Assembly (NCBI RefSeq): GCF_010093535.1
Contig: NW_022985181.1
Location: 1,177,838 to 1,209,174, forward strand
DNA length: 31,337 nt
Source of the DNA: Lindgomyces ingoldianus
Lineage: Eukaryota; Ascomycota; Dothideomycetes; Pleosporales; Lindgomycetaceae
Direction: 5' to 3'
In this document: in pieces, positions 8,300-21,107 of the stretch
How positions within the stretch are numbered: position 1 is the stretch's first letter
Layout: each line of letters begins with the position of its first letter
Program-made: the position numbers and the translations under genes
The notes under the pieces: model-generated
The model's input: the letters and a program-made list of their open reading frames with translations, nothing else
The model's database searches: none
What the model was told of the DNA's origin: nothing

Positions 8300-11250
8300 A
8301 GCCTTATATAAAGGCGTTGTTAGTCTAGTTAGTCTAAAGCATCTTTACGCACAGGATCTAGCTAGTCTATAAATGCTTCTATCTAGACAGAGAGGTAGTT
8401 AGTTAGAACTAATAATTAAAAAGCTTAGTTTAGTATTTTCTTTATACATACATTTACTAGGTTATCTTTACTATTAATTTACTTTATTTTAGTAATTTTT
8501 TTTTTATATAATTTATAAAGTAACATAATGTTAATTATAAGTTACTTTTTACTAGTAGTGCTTAGCTTAATAAGGTAATTATATAAAAACTTTAAATTTA
8601 TGTAGATTACTACTAGAATTAGTAGCAGTTTAAGTGTTTATATAATTTACTATAAAGTTATACTAAAAGTAATTACATTATTAAACCTTCTAACTATTCT
8701 ATATAGTTTGCTAGTAAGAACACTCCTAGTTACTTTTTTACACTTAGTAGAATTCTAGTGTATAATGTTACCTAGTATTTTAAAGTAGTTACTTTACTTT
8801 ATATAGTCTTTATTACTTAATATAATTAAGAATTCTAGCTATAAGCTAAGGTTTTTATTATTAGTAAATAATTTATTTATAAAAATAAACAGCTTTACAT
8901 AATTAAGCTATAATAGTAAGAAGGTAAGACTGCACTTACTATTATTTATTTGCTATTAGATTTATGTGTTAAGTGTGTTAATATTATTATATAAAAAGTC
9001 TATAGTTTATGTAGTAATAAAGAGGTTAAATGCTGCCTTTAGTTAACATATAAATATAATGTATACTTTTTTTACATATTACTTAACATATTATTATGCA
9101 GCATCTTTATTTTCTAAGTTAATTATATAAAAGTAGCTTACTTATTTTTTTTAAGTAAGAACTACTGTGTTATGTGTAAGTTTAATTCTTCTACTATTAA
9201 ACTTAATAAGTTGCTTTTTTACTAAAATAGTTTTACTTTTTACATAGAACTTTACTTTCTATAGTTTTTTTTTTCTCTTTACATAAAATTTTTTATTATA
9301 ATGCTTAAAGTATTATTTATTTATAAGCTAGTAATACTAAAAGTATGCTCTCTTTTATTAGTAATTAAGAGGTAAGGGTTATATAAAAAGATGTGCATGC
9401 GCAGCTTTTCTTTATAGTAGTTATAGTATGTCTTAAACTAATACAGTTCTAATTTAGCAGCTCTATATAAGGGTTGTACAACCTAGAGTATTGTATTTAG
9501 TAGAAAGCTCTAGCGCATCTCTTTTAGTAGCTTTATGTATAGTGTGCGCATAAGCTTATCTATTAATTAGATGTATACTTATGTAATATTACATAGTTTA
9601 AAATGCATTCTATACATAGCTCTTAGGCTTACCTTTATAGCTAAAAGTAGTCTCTAGCTTATCCTCTAGATAGTTAGTAACTAAGTAAGAATTTCTTCTT
9701 TTTTTTTATCTAAGTAGCTAGTAAATACTAGGCAGGATTTCTTATATAGTTAGGTTGTTTTACCTTTTACTTTTTATATAAAGCAAAGGTTAAAAATCTA
9801 ACTTTTATGCCTTATTAAGTTATACACTATAACCTTAAAAGTGCTGTTAGTAATTAAAGTGTTTATCTCTATGCAGTCTAATTCTTTAAATAGTTTTTTA
9901 GGTGTAGTAATTACACTATTTATATAAAGCTTAATAAATAAAGCTTAATTATTTTTCTTTTTTTAAGTTAGAAATACCTAGTCTAGACTTTATGCAGGTT
10001 TTCTTTGCCTTTTACTTCTCCTAGTATCTATATCTTCCCTTTGCACTAGTGCAGCATTGCTATTCTAAGGGGCTTAGTTTATAGTAGGCTCTAGTTCTAC
10101 CTCTGCAACATTTTTATAAGGCTGTCTTTTTTTCCTCTTCTTTAGAAGATCTTTTTATATAGAGATTAGTTTATCTAAGTTATTTGTTGTAGGTAGGTTA
10201 TCTTTTTTTTTTTCTTTATAGTACAGTTTAACCTGCGTATATTAGAGCTTTAGTAGGCTATTTTTTCTCTTAATAATAACATCTCTCTTTTTAATGCTCT
10301 TAATCTTATATAGGCTAGTCTAGCCTTTCTTCTCTCTCTATGCTATAATTTCTAAGCTAAAAGAAAAGTTAAGAACTTTATATGTTATAAGGCTATTATA
10401 AGTGTTAATTACATAATTAATGTTTACTTTTACATAGTCTTTTTAAAGTATCTTTATTACCTTTTATACAGCGCTTGCTTATGTAATAATGTCTAGTAAT
10501 AGTAAAAAGTCTAGGTTAATTCTTAGGTATGCCCTAAAGACTAGCAGCGTGGGTACTAGACTGTGTGGGCTAGCTGTGTTGTTTAAAGCCTTAACTGCTA
10601 TCTATAAAATAGCCTTATTATCTGTACAGTTACCTAGCTTAGTCTTTAGGATGTTAAACGCTTGTTAGAAAGGTGTGTACACACACTTAACTTTTCTAAC
10701 TACCTAATGTGCTTCTATAGGCATCTGCCTACATGTAGCTCTTATAATCTTTACATAAGCTTAAAAATCCTCTAAAGTAAAGTTTATACTAGGGTTATAT
10801 ATAATGTAGTCTAAGAGTTTTTAATAGGTGTTAATCTAGCATTTGCATAGTGCATTCTAGGTATCTTATGTAGACATAGATTTTAGAAATGTAGCAGCCT
10901 AAAATAATATGTCTACATTAATAACATATAAAACATCTTTATTATTAATTTATATAACATTAATAATAACTTTATAGTTAAAGTAGGTGTTATTTTTAAT
11001 TATAAACTTAAATCTTTATAAGGCCTAGTTATATAATTAGCAAAGGTGGCAGAATTTCTTAATCTCTTCTAGCACTGCAGCATTAACGTTGTGGCTAGCG
11101 CTAGTTAGCATCTTCTAAAGTCTCTCTATGCAGGGGTGTCTAAATTAGTAGTAAAAGCAGTAAAGTTCTAATTTAGTAAAGAAAGACATAAATTCTTCTT
11201 TACTAACATTAAAAAAAAAGTGTCTTTATTTTTATATAATAGGTATAGTA
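8300..11250 (-). pseudogene. Copia pol remnant of copy 2 (integrase, RT, RNase H)
   Basis: All of this is read on the minus strand through stops. The integrase lies at about 10620-11200 and ends in a segment like the family's PVEAHHSVGKVER block. The reverse transcriptase (RVT_2 type) lies at about 9370-9930, with SVITTPKKLFK-like residues, then the block VVQPLYRAAKLELY at about 9480-9440. RNase H follows to about 8330, with NNKNLSL, STKCKKVTRSVL and a YNYLIKLSTTSKK motif. A FNSRRI-type segment near 9200 matches the RT-RNase H connection. There is no intact frame, so the product is dead. Confidence 0.85.
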
Positions 11251-13638
11251 GTTTTGTCTTTATGTATAATAACATTTAGAATGTTATTAAAGTATGCACC
11301 TATTTAGTCTATGTCTGCTAAAGACAGTAGGAACAGTGTTAGAGTGTCTAGAATGTAATATATTATGTTACTAACTAAGTTAGTAATTTATATAGTACTA
11401 ATTAATTCTATTAATCTTTGTCTTTTAAAGCTAATACTTTTTTTTTTTAGTATCTAGTTTACTTTTATATAAGAGAATTTTTATAGGTATGCTTTAAGTT
11501 ATAACTTTCTTATAGTAGAGATTCTTACTGCGCTAGTATCCTATAGTTTACCTTAGTATACTGTATAGTATTAATTTTTAAGGATAAACTATTCTGCGTA
11601 TTCTTTAGGTTCTAGGCTGTAAATGTCTTTTACAGTTACGCAGTAAAGAAATGTAGCATTAGTAAAGTAGTTAATAATCTTCTTACTTTTTTTTTTATCT
11701 AGGTTGTTGTTATTATGTAACTTTTTTTTCTCCTACTTTAGTTTACCTTTAAACTCTTAAATGTACACATTTACCTCCTTACATATTAGTGTCTTGTTAT
11801 AGAATTTTTTATATAAAAAGATATATTAGCATTTTGCATAGGATTAATTTATATAAGGATAATTTATTAACTAACATTTTTTTTTATAACAGACAAAGCA
11901 TTACTTTAATTATATAAAGAACTATAGTTTAAATAATCCTTTATATTCTCTTAGGCTTTTTTTATGTTGTTAATAGCTATGTGTACGTAGTAAGCTATAT
12001 TACTTATTAGTGTAGTACACATTCTAAGATTTATTTATAAATGTATTATTCTATTAATTAATTATAACTTAAAGTGCTAAATAAAGGTTACTATATAGTG
12101 CTTTACATGTAAGCTTAATTAAGAACATTACTTATTTAAGTTTAAGTTGCCCTTAGCATGCTTATATAATAGTAGTGTAAAGCAGTATTTTACCTTAGAA
12201 TTATAAACTAAGAGCTTTTTATATAAAAGTAAGTTTATTAATTATAGCTTTAAAAGCTTTATATAGGGTTTTTATAAAGTTCTTTTACTTACTTTATGTA
12301 AAGCTTATTATTATCTAATCTGTCTAATACTAGTTATAGTTTATATTAGTATTAAAGTAATTACTAAGCTGCTTATATAGTAACTTTTATAATTATCTTA
12401 AACTAATATTATAAAGGTAGAACATGTGTGCGCGCCCTTTAAAAATATTAAAAAAAATGCTTACATATAATGCCTTAGAGATAGTAAGGCATTAGCAGAG
12501 CTTAATAAATACTATAGCCTTATTAGCTAGAATATTATATAGTTACTTTATGTAGTTATTTTTCTTTTTTTATACTTTTTAAAATTATACAACCTTCTTA
12601 GGCGTAAGGTTCTCTACTATAATATCTTATGTAGGTAGAAGTTAGTATAGATTGTATAGTAATTAAATTATATGCAGTAGGTACAAGCTTTAGGGAATCT
12701 TATGCAGAGCTGTAGCTATAGAAATATGTAGCTGCCTAGTTGTGCTTTTATACAGTAAGCTATTACAAAGTAGTTATACTAATTACAGAGAAAGTATTAG
12801 GTCTGTAGGTAATTTATACAGAGATATCCTCTATTATGTTAAGACTAGCAATAGTAGTAATAGTTTTATATAATGCTTTAGTAGAACAGTAAATATGTGT
12901 TCTTCTTTTATAAGTTTATATAGTGTAGTAGCTTTTATTATGTTCTTCTTAAAGCTAATACTCTTATTTTATAGAGTAGTAATTAGTTCTTATAGGAATA
13001 GTTAGCTAAGATCTTTAAAGTGTATAAGCTTTTACTTTATAAAGTTATTCTAAAAGTTTTTAAGTGTACATATGTCTGTTATGCTTAACACATAGAGTTC
13101 TATAATTAAGTTAGCTGCGTATAAATTAAGCTTTTTTTTAAGTGTGTTATTTAATAGTTTAATCTTATTTACTTAATTTTTAATGTTTGTCTACTCTGCT
13201 AGGGTCTTTACTAAAATGCCTATAAAAGGTATGTATTAGTTATATGTTAATATGTTATGCTAGCTAGTTATAGATAAAGCTAGCGTTACTTATTACTTTA
13301 TAGTAGTTAGTTATGCGTTGTTGCGCGCTGTCTTACTTCTTATTATACACTACCTTTAAACAGCCTTGTGTAAAAAGATAAAACAGACCTTTTAGTGTTA
13401 AACAAGCACTACTATTTATATAATACCTTTAAATAGTATTATACAGACAGGTTTCTTGCTTTTGCTTAGGTAACTAAATAAAGATTTATAGCTACTTATA
13501 CATAAATTAAACTTTATCTTTACTCTTACTAATTTATAGTTAAAGTAGTAAAGAAAAGAATTTTTTTTATACACAAACTTTTAAACAGAAAGGTATAAAA
13601 AAAGCTTCCTTTTTTACAGTATTTAAACTACTAATTAG
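11250..13638 (-). pseudogene. gag/protease-side remnant of copia copy 2
   Basis: Heavily mutated sequence between integrase and the 5' LTR, where gag and protease sit in copia elements. No diagnostic zinc knuckle or protease motif could be read. Parts align with copy 1 (near 11540 and 16736, and 12300 and 17528), but less closely than the pol side does. Confidence 0.55.
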
Positions 13639-13904
13639 TGTTAAATAGACTCTCTGCTAGCTAGCACTTAGTGTTAGCAAATGCGTATAAGATAGAGAGG
13701 TTTGCACAGTGTAAACATTGCACAGGGGTGTTAGGTAACTAGTGTTAATTGCTTCTTGTTTTTCCTCTGTACAGAGGAAAAGGGGGATATCTAGATGTTC
13801 GCGCACAGAGGTTCGCGCACGAGCATCATGTGACATAGATACGTGATCCTGCTTGTGCGTGATCGCTCGTATCCAGGCCGCGACGCTGCTGCTGCGTACG
13901 GACA
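13639..13904 (-). repeat. 5' LTR of copia copy 2
   Basis: 266 bp. The right-hand 120 bases (the start of U3 in element orientation) are GC-rich with many CpG and CpA and look almost free of RIP. The short open frame across it is a chance result of that composition. Confidence 0.92.
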
Positions 13905-13909
13905 TTACT

Positions 13910-16483
13910 AGTAAGAACACTTCTAGTTACTCTTTTACACTTAGTAGAATTCTAGTGTATAATGTTACCTAGTATTTTAAAGTAGTTACTTTACTTTGTA
14001 TAGTCTTTATTACTTAATATAATTAAGAATCCTAGCTATAAGCTAAGGTCCCTGTTATTAGTAAATAATTTATTTATAAAGATAAACAGCTTTGCATAAT
14101 TAAGCTATAATAGTAGGAAAGTAAGACTACGCTTACTATTGTCTATCTGCTATTAAATTTATGCGTTAAGTGTGTTAATATTATTATATAAAGAGTTTAT
14201 AGTTTATGTAGTAATAAACAGGTTAAATGCTGCCTCTAGTTAATATATAGATGCAATATATGCCTCTTTTACATATTACTTAACATATTATTATGCAGCA
14301 TTCTTGTTCTCTAAGTTAATTATATAAAGGTAGCTTACTTATCTCTTCTAAGTAAGAACTACTATATTATGTGTAAGTTTAATCCTTTTACTATTAAACT
14401 TAATAAGCTGCTTTTTTACTAGAATAGTTTTACCTTTTATATAGAACTTTACTTTTTATAGTTTTTTTTTTTTTTTTTTACATAAAATCCTTTATTATAA
14501 TGCTTAAAGTGTTATCTATCTATAAACTAGTAATACTAAAAGTGTGCTCTTTTTTATTAGTAATTAAGAAGTAGAGGTTGTATAAAGAGATGTGCATGCA
14601 CAGCTTTTTTTTATAGTAGTTATAGTATGTCTTAAACTAATACAGTCCTAATTTAGCAGCTTTATACAAGGGTTATACAACCTAGAGTATTATATTTAGT
14701 AGAAAGCTCTAGCGCATCTCTTTTAGTAGCTTTATGTACAGCTTGCGCATAAGCTTATCTATTAATTAGATGTATGCTTATGTAATATTATGCAGTTTAA
14801 AATGCATTTTATACATAGCTCTTAGGCTTGCTTTTATAGCTAAAAGTAGTCTCTAGCTTATCCTCTAGATAGTTAGTAACTAAGTAAGGATTTTTTTCTT
14901 TTCTTTATCTAAGTAGCTAGTAAATACTAAGCAGGATTTCTTATATAGTTAAGTTATTTTGCCTTTTACTTTTTATATAAAGTAAAAGTTAAAAATTTAA
15001 CCTTTATGCCTTATTAAGTTATATGCTATAACCTTAAAAGTGCTGTTAGTAATTAAGGTGTCTATCTCTATATAGTCTAATTTTTTAAATAGTTTTTTAA
15101 GTGTAGTAATTACACTATCTATATAAAGCTTAATAGACAAGGCCTAATTATTTTTTTTCTTCTAGGTTAGAAATACCTAGTCTAGACTTTATACAGGTTT
15201 TCTTTACCTTTTACTTTTTTTAGTATTTATATCTTCCCTTTGCACTAGTGCAGCATTACTATTCTAAAGGGCTTAGTTTATAGTAAGCTTTAGTTCTGCC
15301 TTTATAACACTTTTATAAAGCTGTCTTTTTTTTCTCTTTTTTAAAAGATTTTTTTATATAAAGATTAGTTTATCTAGGTTGTCTGTTATAGGTAAGTTAT
15401 CTTTCTCTTTTTCTTTATAGTACAGTTTAACCTATGTACATTAAAGCTTTAGTAGGCTATTTTTTTTAATAATAATGTCTCTTCCTTTAATGCTCTTAAT
15501 TTTATATAGGCTAGTCTAGCCTTTCTTCTCTCTCTATGCTATAATCTCTAAGCTAAAAGGGAGGTTAAGAACTTTATATATTATAGGGCTATTATAAGTG
15601 TTAATTATATAATTAATGTTTACTTTTACATAGTCCTTTTAAAGTATCTTTATTACCTTTTATATAGCGCTTGCTTATGTAATAATGTCTAGTAATAGTA
15701 AAAAGTTTAGGTTAATTCTTAAGTATGCCCTAAAGACTAGCAGCGTAGGTACTAGACTGTGTAGGCTAGCTGTGTTATTTAGAGCCTTAACTGCTATCTA
15801 TAAAATAGCCTTATTATCTGTACAGTTACCTAGCTTAGTCTTTAAGATGTTAAATACTTATTAAAGAGGTGTATGTGCGCGCTTAACTTTTCTAACTACC
15901 TAATATGCTTTTATAGGCATCTGCCTACATATAGCTCTTATAATCTTTACATAAGCTTAAAAATCCTTTAAAGCAAAGTTTGTACTAGGGTTATGTATAA
16001 TATAGTTTAAAGGTCTTTAATAAGTGTTAATCTAGCATTTGCATAGTGCATTCTAGGTATCTTGTGTAGACATAGATTTTAGGAATATAGCAGCCTAAAA
16101 TAATGTGTTTATATTAATAATATGTAGAATATCTTTATTATTAATTTATACAACATTAATAATAACTTTATAGTTAAAGTAAGTGTTATTTTTAATTATA
16201 AACTTAAATTTTTATAAAGCCTAGTTATACAGTTAGCAGAAGTAGCAAAACTTCTTAATCTTTTCTAGCACTGCAGCATTAACATTATAGCTAGCGCTAG
16301 TTAGCATCTTCTAGAGTTTCTTTATACAGAGGTGTCTAAATTAGCAGTAAAGGCAGTAAAGTTCTAATTTAGTAAAGAAAGACATAAATTCTTCCTTACT
16401 AACATTAAAAAAAAAGTGTCCTTATTTTTATATAATAAGTATAGTAGTTTTGTCTTTATATATAATAACATTAAAATGTTATT
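13910..16483 (-). pseudogene. Copia pol remnant of copy 1 (main part)
   Basis: It continues the RNase H part stranded at about 7350-7716. RT lies at about 14480-15140 (the PLY-containing block near 14700-14660) and integrase at about 15840-16400. The integrase part reads, on the minus strand, EEFMSFFTKLELYCLY, then DILHIIN and TQDTWNAL, matching the zinc-binding region and core of fungal copia integrases. Many stops are present throughout. Confidence 0.83.
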
Positions 16484-18600
16484 AAAGTATGCTCTAAGTT
16501 AGTTAGCATCTGCTAGTAATAGTAGAAATAGTGTTAAAGTCTTTAAAATGTAGTATATAACTAGACTAATTAAGTTCTAGATTTATATAGTACTAATTAA
16601 TCTTTTTAGTGTCTAGCTTTTAAAGCTAATATTTATTTAGCTAGGTGTTTAATTAATTTCTATACATAAGTTCTTTTATATATACGCCTTAAGTTAGAAC
16701 TTACTAATAGTAAAGATCTTTACTACACTTATATTCTATAGTTTACTTTAGTATACTATATAGTATTAGTTATTAAGGATAAACTACTTAGCATATTTCT
16801 TAGGTTTAATGCTGTAGATGTCCTCTTCTATTACATAGTATAGATAGGCAGTAGAGGTAAAGTAGTTAATAGCTTTCTTAGCATCTTTACTTTTCTATTT
16901 TATTTTCTTTACATTATGCAAATTATTTTTTTCTTTAGAGTAACCTTTAAAGTCTTAGATATATAAGGTAATAGCTTTATATAATAAGGTTTTATTATAA
17001 AAATCTTTATATAAAGCAACATACTAGTTCTTTGCTTATGTACAGTTATTATAAGGGTAGTTTAATAACTAATATTCTTTCTTATAGTAGATAAAGCACT
17101 TCTTTGTCTGCGTACAGTTGTCTCTAGATTATAGCCTAAACTTAGATAAAAATCTTCTACATTATTTTTTTCTATGTAAAGAGAAGCTTTCTTTTTATTA
17201 TGTAGACTTTTATTATGCAGAGTTATATTAGCAGTCTATGTAGTATGCATTAGGCAGTTCCTAGAGGTATTAGTTAACTCTTTAGTCTATAGTAACTTAA
17301 AGTAATGCTTATAGGTTACTAAATAAGGCTTTATATAAAAGCTTAATAGTAAACATAGTATGTTCTAGTTCTAGTTATCCTTAATAGGCTTATATAACAG
17401 CAGTGTGTAGTAGAACATCTTTTTAAAATTCTATTTTTAGTGCCCTTTATGCAAGTGTAAGCTTGTTAATTATTATTTTAAAAACTTTATATAAACTTTT
17501 ATTAAAGTTTTTTTATTAGCATTATGTAAAGGTTATTATTGTCTAGTCTGTCTAGTACTAGCTATAGTTTACATTAGTGTTAAAGTAACTGCTTAAGGTG
17601 TTATATAAATGCTTCTAGTTATGTCTAGGGCCTATGTTATGCATATAGTACATATTTACCTAACCTTTTAAGATATCTAGAAAGATGTCTGTATACTAAG
17701 TTTCCTAAATATCTAGCTATTAATATAGATTAATAAAAATCTTTATTTTGTTTATAAAAATATTATATAGTTAACTTATGTAGTTATTATTCTTCTTTTA
17801 TGCTTTTTAAAATTATATAATTTTATTTACTAGAAGTTTTTCTTTAGTAGTTTCTCTCTAAGGTGGAAGTTTGTACAGGTTGTAATGTAGTATAGATTGT
17901 GCAGGTGGTATTAGTGGTGCATACACTACTGCAGGCGGTGGTGTGTACAATTAAGAGTGTGGAGCAGGCGTTAGGTAGGGTGGCATGTATTATTTATATA
18001 GTAATTAGTGTAGTGCTAGCTAAGGTGTAAAAGTAGGTAGTGCTAGTACATTTAGTGTTAATAGCAGCATTATGTTTAGTCTGCTTCTGTGTAAAGCTTT
18101 ATATAGTAATAAAGGTTATATATAAAGCCTTTCTAGTGTAATTACTTTTTTTTGTGCTATATTATACAGCTTCTAGGCTTAGGTACCTTTAGTGCCTAGC
18201 TATAGTGTAATTTCTTTGTCCTTTAGCACTTATATAAGCTTTTTTTTAAATGTGTAGCTAAGTGCTAAGAAGTCTTATAGTGTCTATCTTTTAAAATTTT
18301 TTATATACGCACTTAGAAAAGTAGCGCTCTTTTAAGTTATTATACATAAATTAGTAATTATGTAACTTATGTATAATTAAGTTTATAAGCTTATTAAAGC
18401 CTTTAACATGTTAATCTTATTATTCTAGTACTCTAGGCTAGTCTTGTTCTGTAGTGTTACTTCTAATATTCTTATATTCTTTATAAGTTGTTTATATAAT
18501 AGAAATTATTTTTTATTTTTTTTATTATTACATAGAGTTGTTAGTTACTAATAAAATTTTATTATAATAGTATAGTTAATTGCTTTTTTAGTAGATTGCG
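16484..18600 (-). pseudogene. gag/protease-side remnant of copia copy 1
   Basis: RIP-mutated sequence in the gag position. It is closely matched by 28380-30480 of copy 3 but only loosely by copy 2. No gag motif can be named with confidence. Confidence 0.5.
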
Positions 18601-18609
18601 TAGGTACTG

Positions 18610-18843
18610 CTGTTATCTAGCTGCTAAGTTGTGCAGCTTTAATAGCTTTAGTGTGCGCCTTACACTATCTCCTTCTTACTTTGTACAGTAGCAGAGCTTG
18701 CTGTGCAATGTAAAGAATTAATGTGCTATTATCTAGCTGCTAGGTTGTACAGCTTTAGTAGCTTTAGTGTGCGTCTTACACTATCTTCTTCTTACTCTGT
18801 ATAGTAGCAGAGCTTGCTGTATAATGTAAAGAATTAATCTGCT
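18610..18843 (-). repeat. 116-bp tandem duplication in the copia 5' leader (copy 1)
   Basis: TATCTAGCTGCTA starts at 18614 and again at 18730, and the whole intervening unit is duplicated. A second, shorter tandem pair (period about 61 bp) follows at about 18850-18970. Both lie between gag and the 5' LTR, i.e. in the untranslated leader, and both recur in copy 3. Confidence 0.8.
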
Positions 18844-19005
18844 ATTCTAAAGGATAGGTAACTAAACAAAGTACCTTATAAAGCGTAGGTGCTCTGTTGT
18901 TACTTTTTTTAAGAGATAAGTAATAAAACAAAGTACTTTATAAAGCATAGGTACTTTATTATTACTTTTACTAATTTATAGTTAATTAAATTAACTACTA
19001 ATTAG

Positions 19006-19285
19006 TGTTAAATAGGCTCTAATAGCTAGCTGCTTATAGTATAAGCACTTAAGTAGTAAAAGTAAGAGTAGTGTATAGTGTGCATAGTGTACAAGGTAGG
19101 TAAGGTAAGGGCAACATGTTTCTAGTTCTATTACTCTTGTCTTTTCTCTGTATAAAGGAAAAGGGGGATATCTAGATGTTTGTGCACAGAGGTTCGCGCA
19201 CAAGCATTATGTGACATAGATACGTGATCCTGCTCGTGCGCGATCGCTCGTATCCAGGCCGCGACGCTGCTGCTGCGTACGGACA
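19006..19285 (-). repeat. 5' LTR of copia copy 1
   Basis: 280 bp, same length as 6702-6981. The 19165-19285 end is GC-rich and nearly unmutated, ending CGTACGGACA. Confidence 0.92.
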
Positions 19286-19290
19286 ATTAA

Positions 19291-19560
19291 AGAGTTTTTT
19301 AGGTCTATTACTATAAATAGCACTTTATAAGTCTAACTCTTTTTTTTTAGAAGTCTAACATACTATAACAGTTTATAAATAAATGCATAAGCGGAGCTTG
19401 TTTTAAGTTACTTATTAAACTCTTTCTAGAGAAGAAGACTGCATTAGAAGAAGCCTATAGAAGAAGACTATAAGCAGAGCAGACAATAAAAGGTAGTCTG
19501 CAGACTAAAACTTATAAACTATATTCCTATAAATTCTACGCAAAGACCTATATACCTATA
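19291..19560. other. Degraded AT-rich sequence, nothing recognised
   Basis: Contiguous with 6696 before the copia insertion. It holds a CTCCGCT-type half hairpin (19391-19401 region) and two imperfect copies of a CCTATAAAT-CTA-GCAA motif at about 19530-19575. No coding signal was seen. Confidence 0.4.
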
Positions 19561-20340
19561 AATGCTATGCAAGAGAACACCTTTTAGTAGGTCTATCTAC
19601 GCAAGTACTTATTAGCAAAGTTAAAGTACTAGCTAAAATCCTAAGCAATGCAAATAACAAGCTGCACATCTTAAGCCTAGATAGTGATGCGCTTGCTATA
19701 GATAGCAGCTAGCTAAGTGCCTATAAATTAATAAGTCTAATACCTTGTCTAATACTAATACATTAGCACTTACATTCTATTAAAGTTATAATAAAGGACT
19801 TAGCAGTTATTTGTAATGCATAAAGTGCTTACTTACTCTAGCAGAGAGGTTTATTATATTAACATGTACACGTGCTAGTAGTTACTCTTTAGTAGTAGTT
19901 AACTTAAAAAGGTTTAGTAAAAAGCTAGGATTAAAGTTATTTATGTCTTTTTAAAGTAGAATAAATTTCTTCTTATGTTTATGTTTAAGTAAATTAGTAG
20001 CACACTTCTTGCAAGTACTCTGTTAATTTAATCCTATGTTAAACTACCTTTAATTACAGGTAGTGCATGTATCTAACTTAATATTAAGTAGACCCTTATA
20101 AAAGTTGTTAATATAGCCCTTATTAACTTCTAGTATAGCCTAGTCTTTAAGAAATTTAACATTATTAAAATTTATAAGTACAAGCGTAGATAGAAAATTA
20201 TACGCACAGCGCTTAGCGTTTAAAAAGATATCTATGTTAATGTCCTTATCTAAACTGTTACTAAGGTTGTTTTTATTTATACCTACTCTTTGCAACTAAG
20301 AGGGTGTAGACTAAAACTTTCTCTATGTTAATAGTAGCTT
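19560..20340 (-). pseudogene. Helitron-type replicase/helicase N-terminal remnant
   Basis: Minus-strand reading through stops gives LDTCTTCN, then R-F-IGLN, then STCKKCATNLL at about 20085-19985. This is a paired-cysteine pattern like the C-x2-C-NERW-C-x2-C region of Helitron proteins. NPSFLLNLFKLTTTKE and LLARVHVNI follow at about 19930-19850, matching the DPG-P-L-LT-EE-LIARVHV segment that comes next in that family (DUF6570 region). The Rep HUH motifs and the PIF1 helicase domain were not found, so only a fragment is present or readable. It is dead because of RIP. Family assignment is from memory of motifs, not from a search. Confidence 0.6.
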
Positions 20341-20399
20341 TTAGGTACATTATGTACTTAAACTAATTAAAGTAAATAGCATAAGTAGTATATTAAAAA

Positions 20400-21107
20400 T
20401 GTTGCCTAATAGGCTAGGGATTTTATATTAGGGAAATTATTAAAGCGTCTGTTGTGTAGAAATGTTGCAAAGAAGAGAGCTTAATAGGCTAAAGTTTATA
20501 GGAGGTAATACATGTGCTAGTTTTTTATTTATAGTATAAACATTAACCTTACTCTTTAATTAGTAACACTTTTAATATAAAGTTTTTTACCTACTATTTC
20601 TTTTAAACATGTTATTTGCCTAGTCTAATAGCATAGAACAATAACAACATAGGGGTACTAGAGGAGACAACAGCAGGATATAGGGTTGTAGTCTGTTATT
20701 TATAATATATGTAATATTAGTAAGAGCGCGCCTCTTAGCTAGCAGTAGAGGTATAGGGCTGCCCTAGGTAGGGCGCTTCCTTACCTAGATTTGTGTATTG
20801 CAGGGCGCACATTAAACCTTCTATTAGAGGAACGTCCTATCTTTCTGTAGATCTATAGGGTGATAACAATTATTATAGAGTAGAAGAGGTTTATTAGCGT
20901 TAAATAGCAGAGGTACTATGTTATAAGTTGTAGCAGGAGGTATTAGACAGGTATTAGATAACACGCGCAGCAAGGTTTTAGTTTTTGCGCAGGAAATAAT
21001 TATCTAAGGATCTGCTGTTTTTATGCTTACGTGAGCCTAAAAAGGCTAAAAGCAGTAATTCTTAGCTGCCAAGCCCTAACTAAAGAAAACCAAAGTCTAC
21101 AGAAAGA
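20400..21107. other. Less AT-rich noncoding block
   Basis: The part at 20630-21107 is richer in G and C than both sides and contains words such as GGCTGCCCTAGGTAGGGCGC. No reading frame, LTR end or RNA gene was identified. It may be part of a transposon that escaped heavy mutation. Confidence 0.4.

Larger units (their letters stand above)
7717..13904 (-). mobile_element. Inner Ty1/copia retrotransposon (copy 2), nested in copy 1
   Basis: A 6188-bp element with 266-bp LTRs (7717-7982 and 13639-13904) and the duplication TTACT at 7712-7716 and 13905-13909. Joining the flanks regenerates the continuous RNase H sequence seen uninterrupted in copy 3 near 25485. It is the same superfamily and orientation as its host. 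The pol half is very similar to copies 1 and 3, but one half of the LTR and the gag side are clearly diverged, so it belongs to a sister subfamily. Confidence 0.93.
6702..19285 (-). mobile_element. Outer Ty1/copia retrotransposon (copy 1), split by copy 2
   Basis: It is bounded by 280-bp LTRs (6702-6981 and 19006-19285) with TG...CA ends and the 5-bp duplication ATTAA at 6697-6701 and 19286-19290. The internal region is 6982-7716 plus 13910-19005 (about 5.8 kb). Coding order on the minus strand is gag, integrase, reverse transcriptase, RNase H, which is the copia order. Heavy RIP leaves no open frame. Copy 2 is inserted at TTACT inside the RNase H region. Confidence 0.92.

Noticed and set aside
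13657..13920. 87-codon minus-strand frame (and the similar 18991-19203 frame)
   Set aside because: Both lie within copia LTRs. The openness follows from the GC-rich unmutated LTR half and neither matches a protein.
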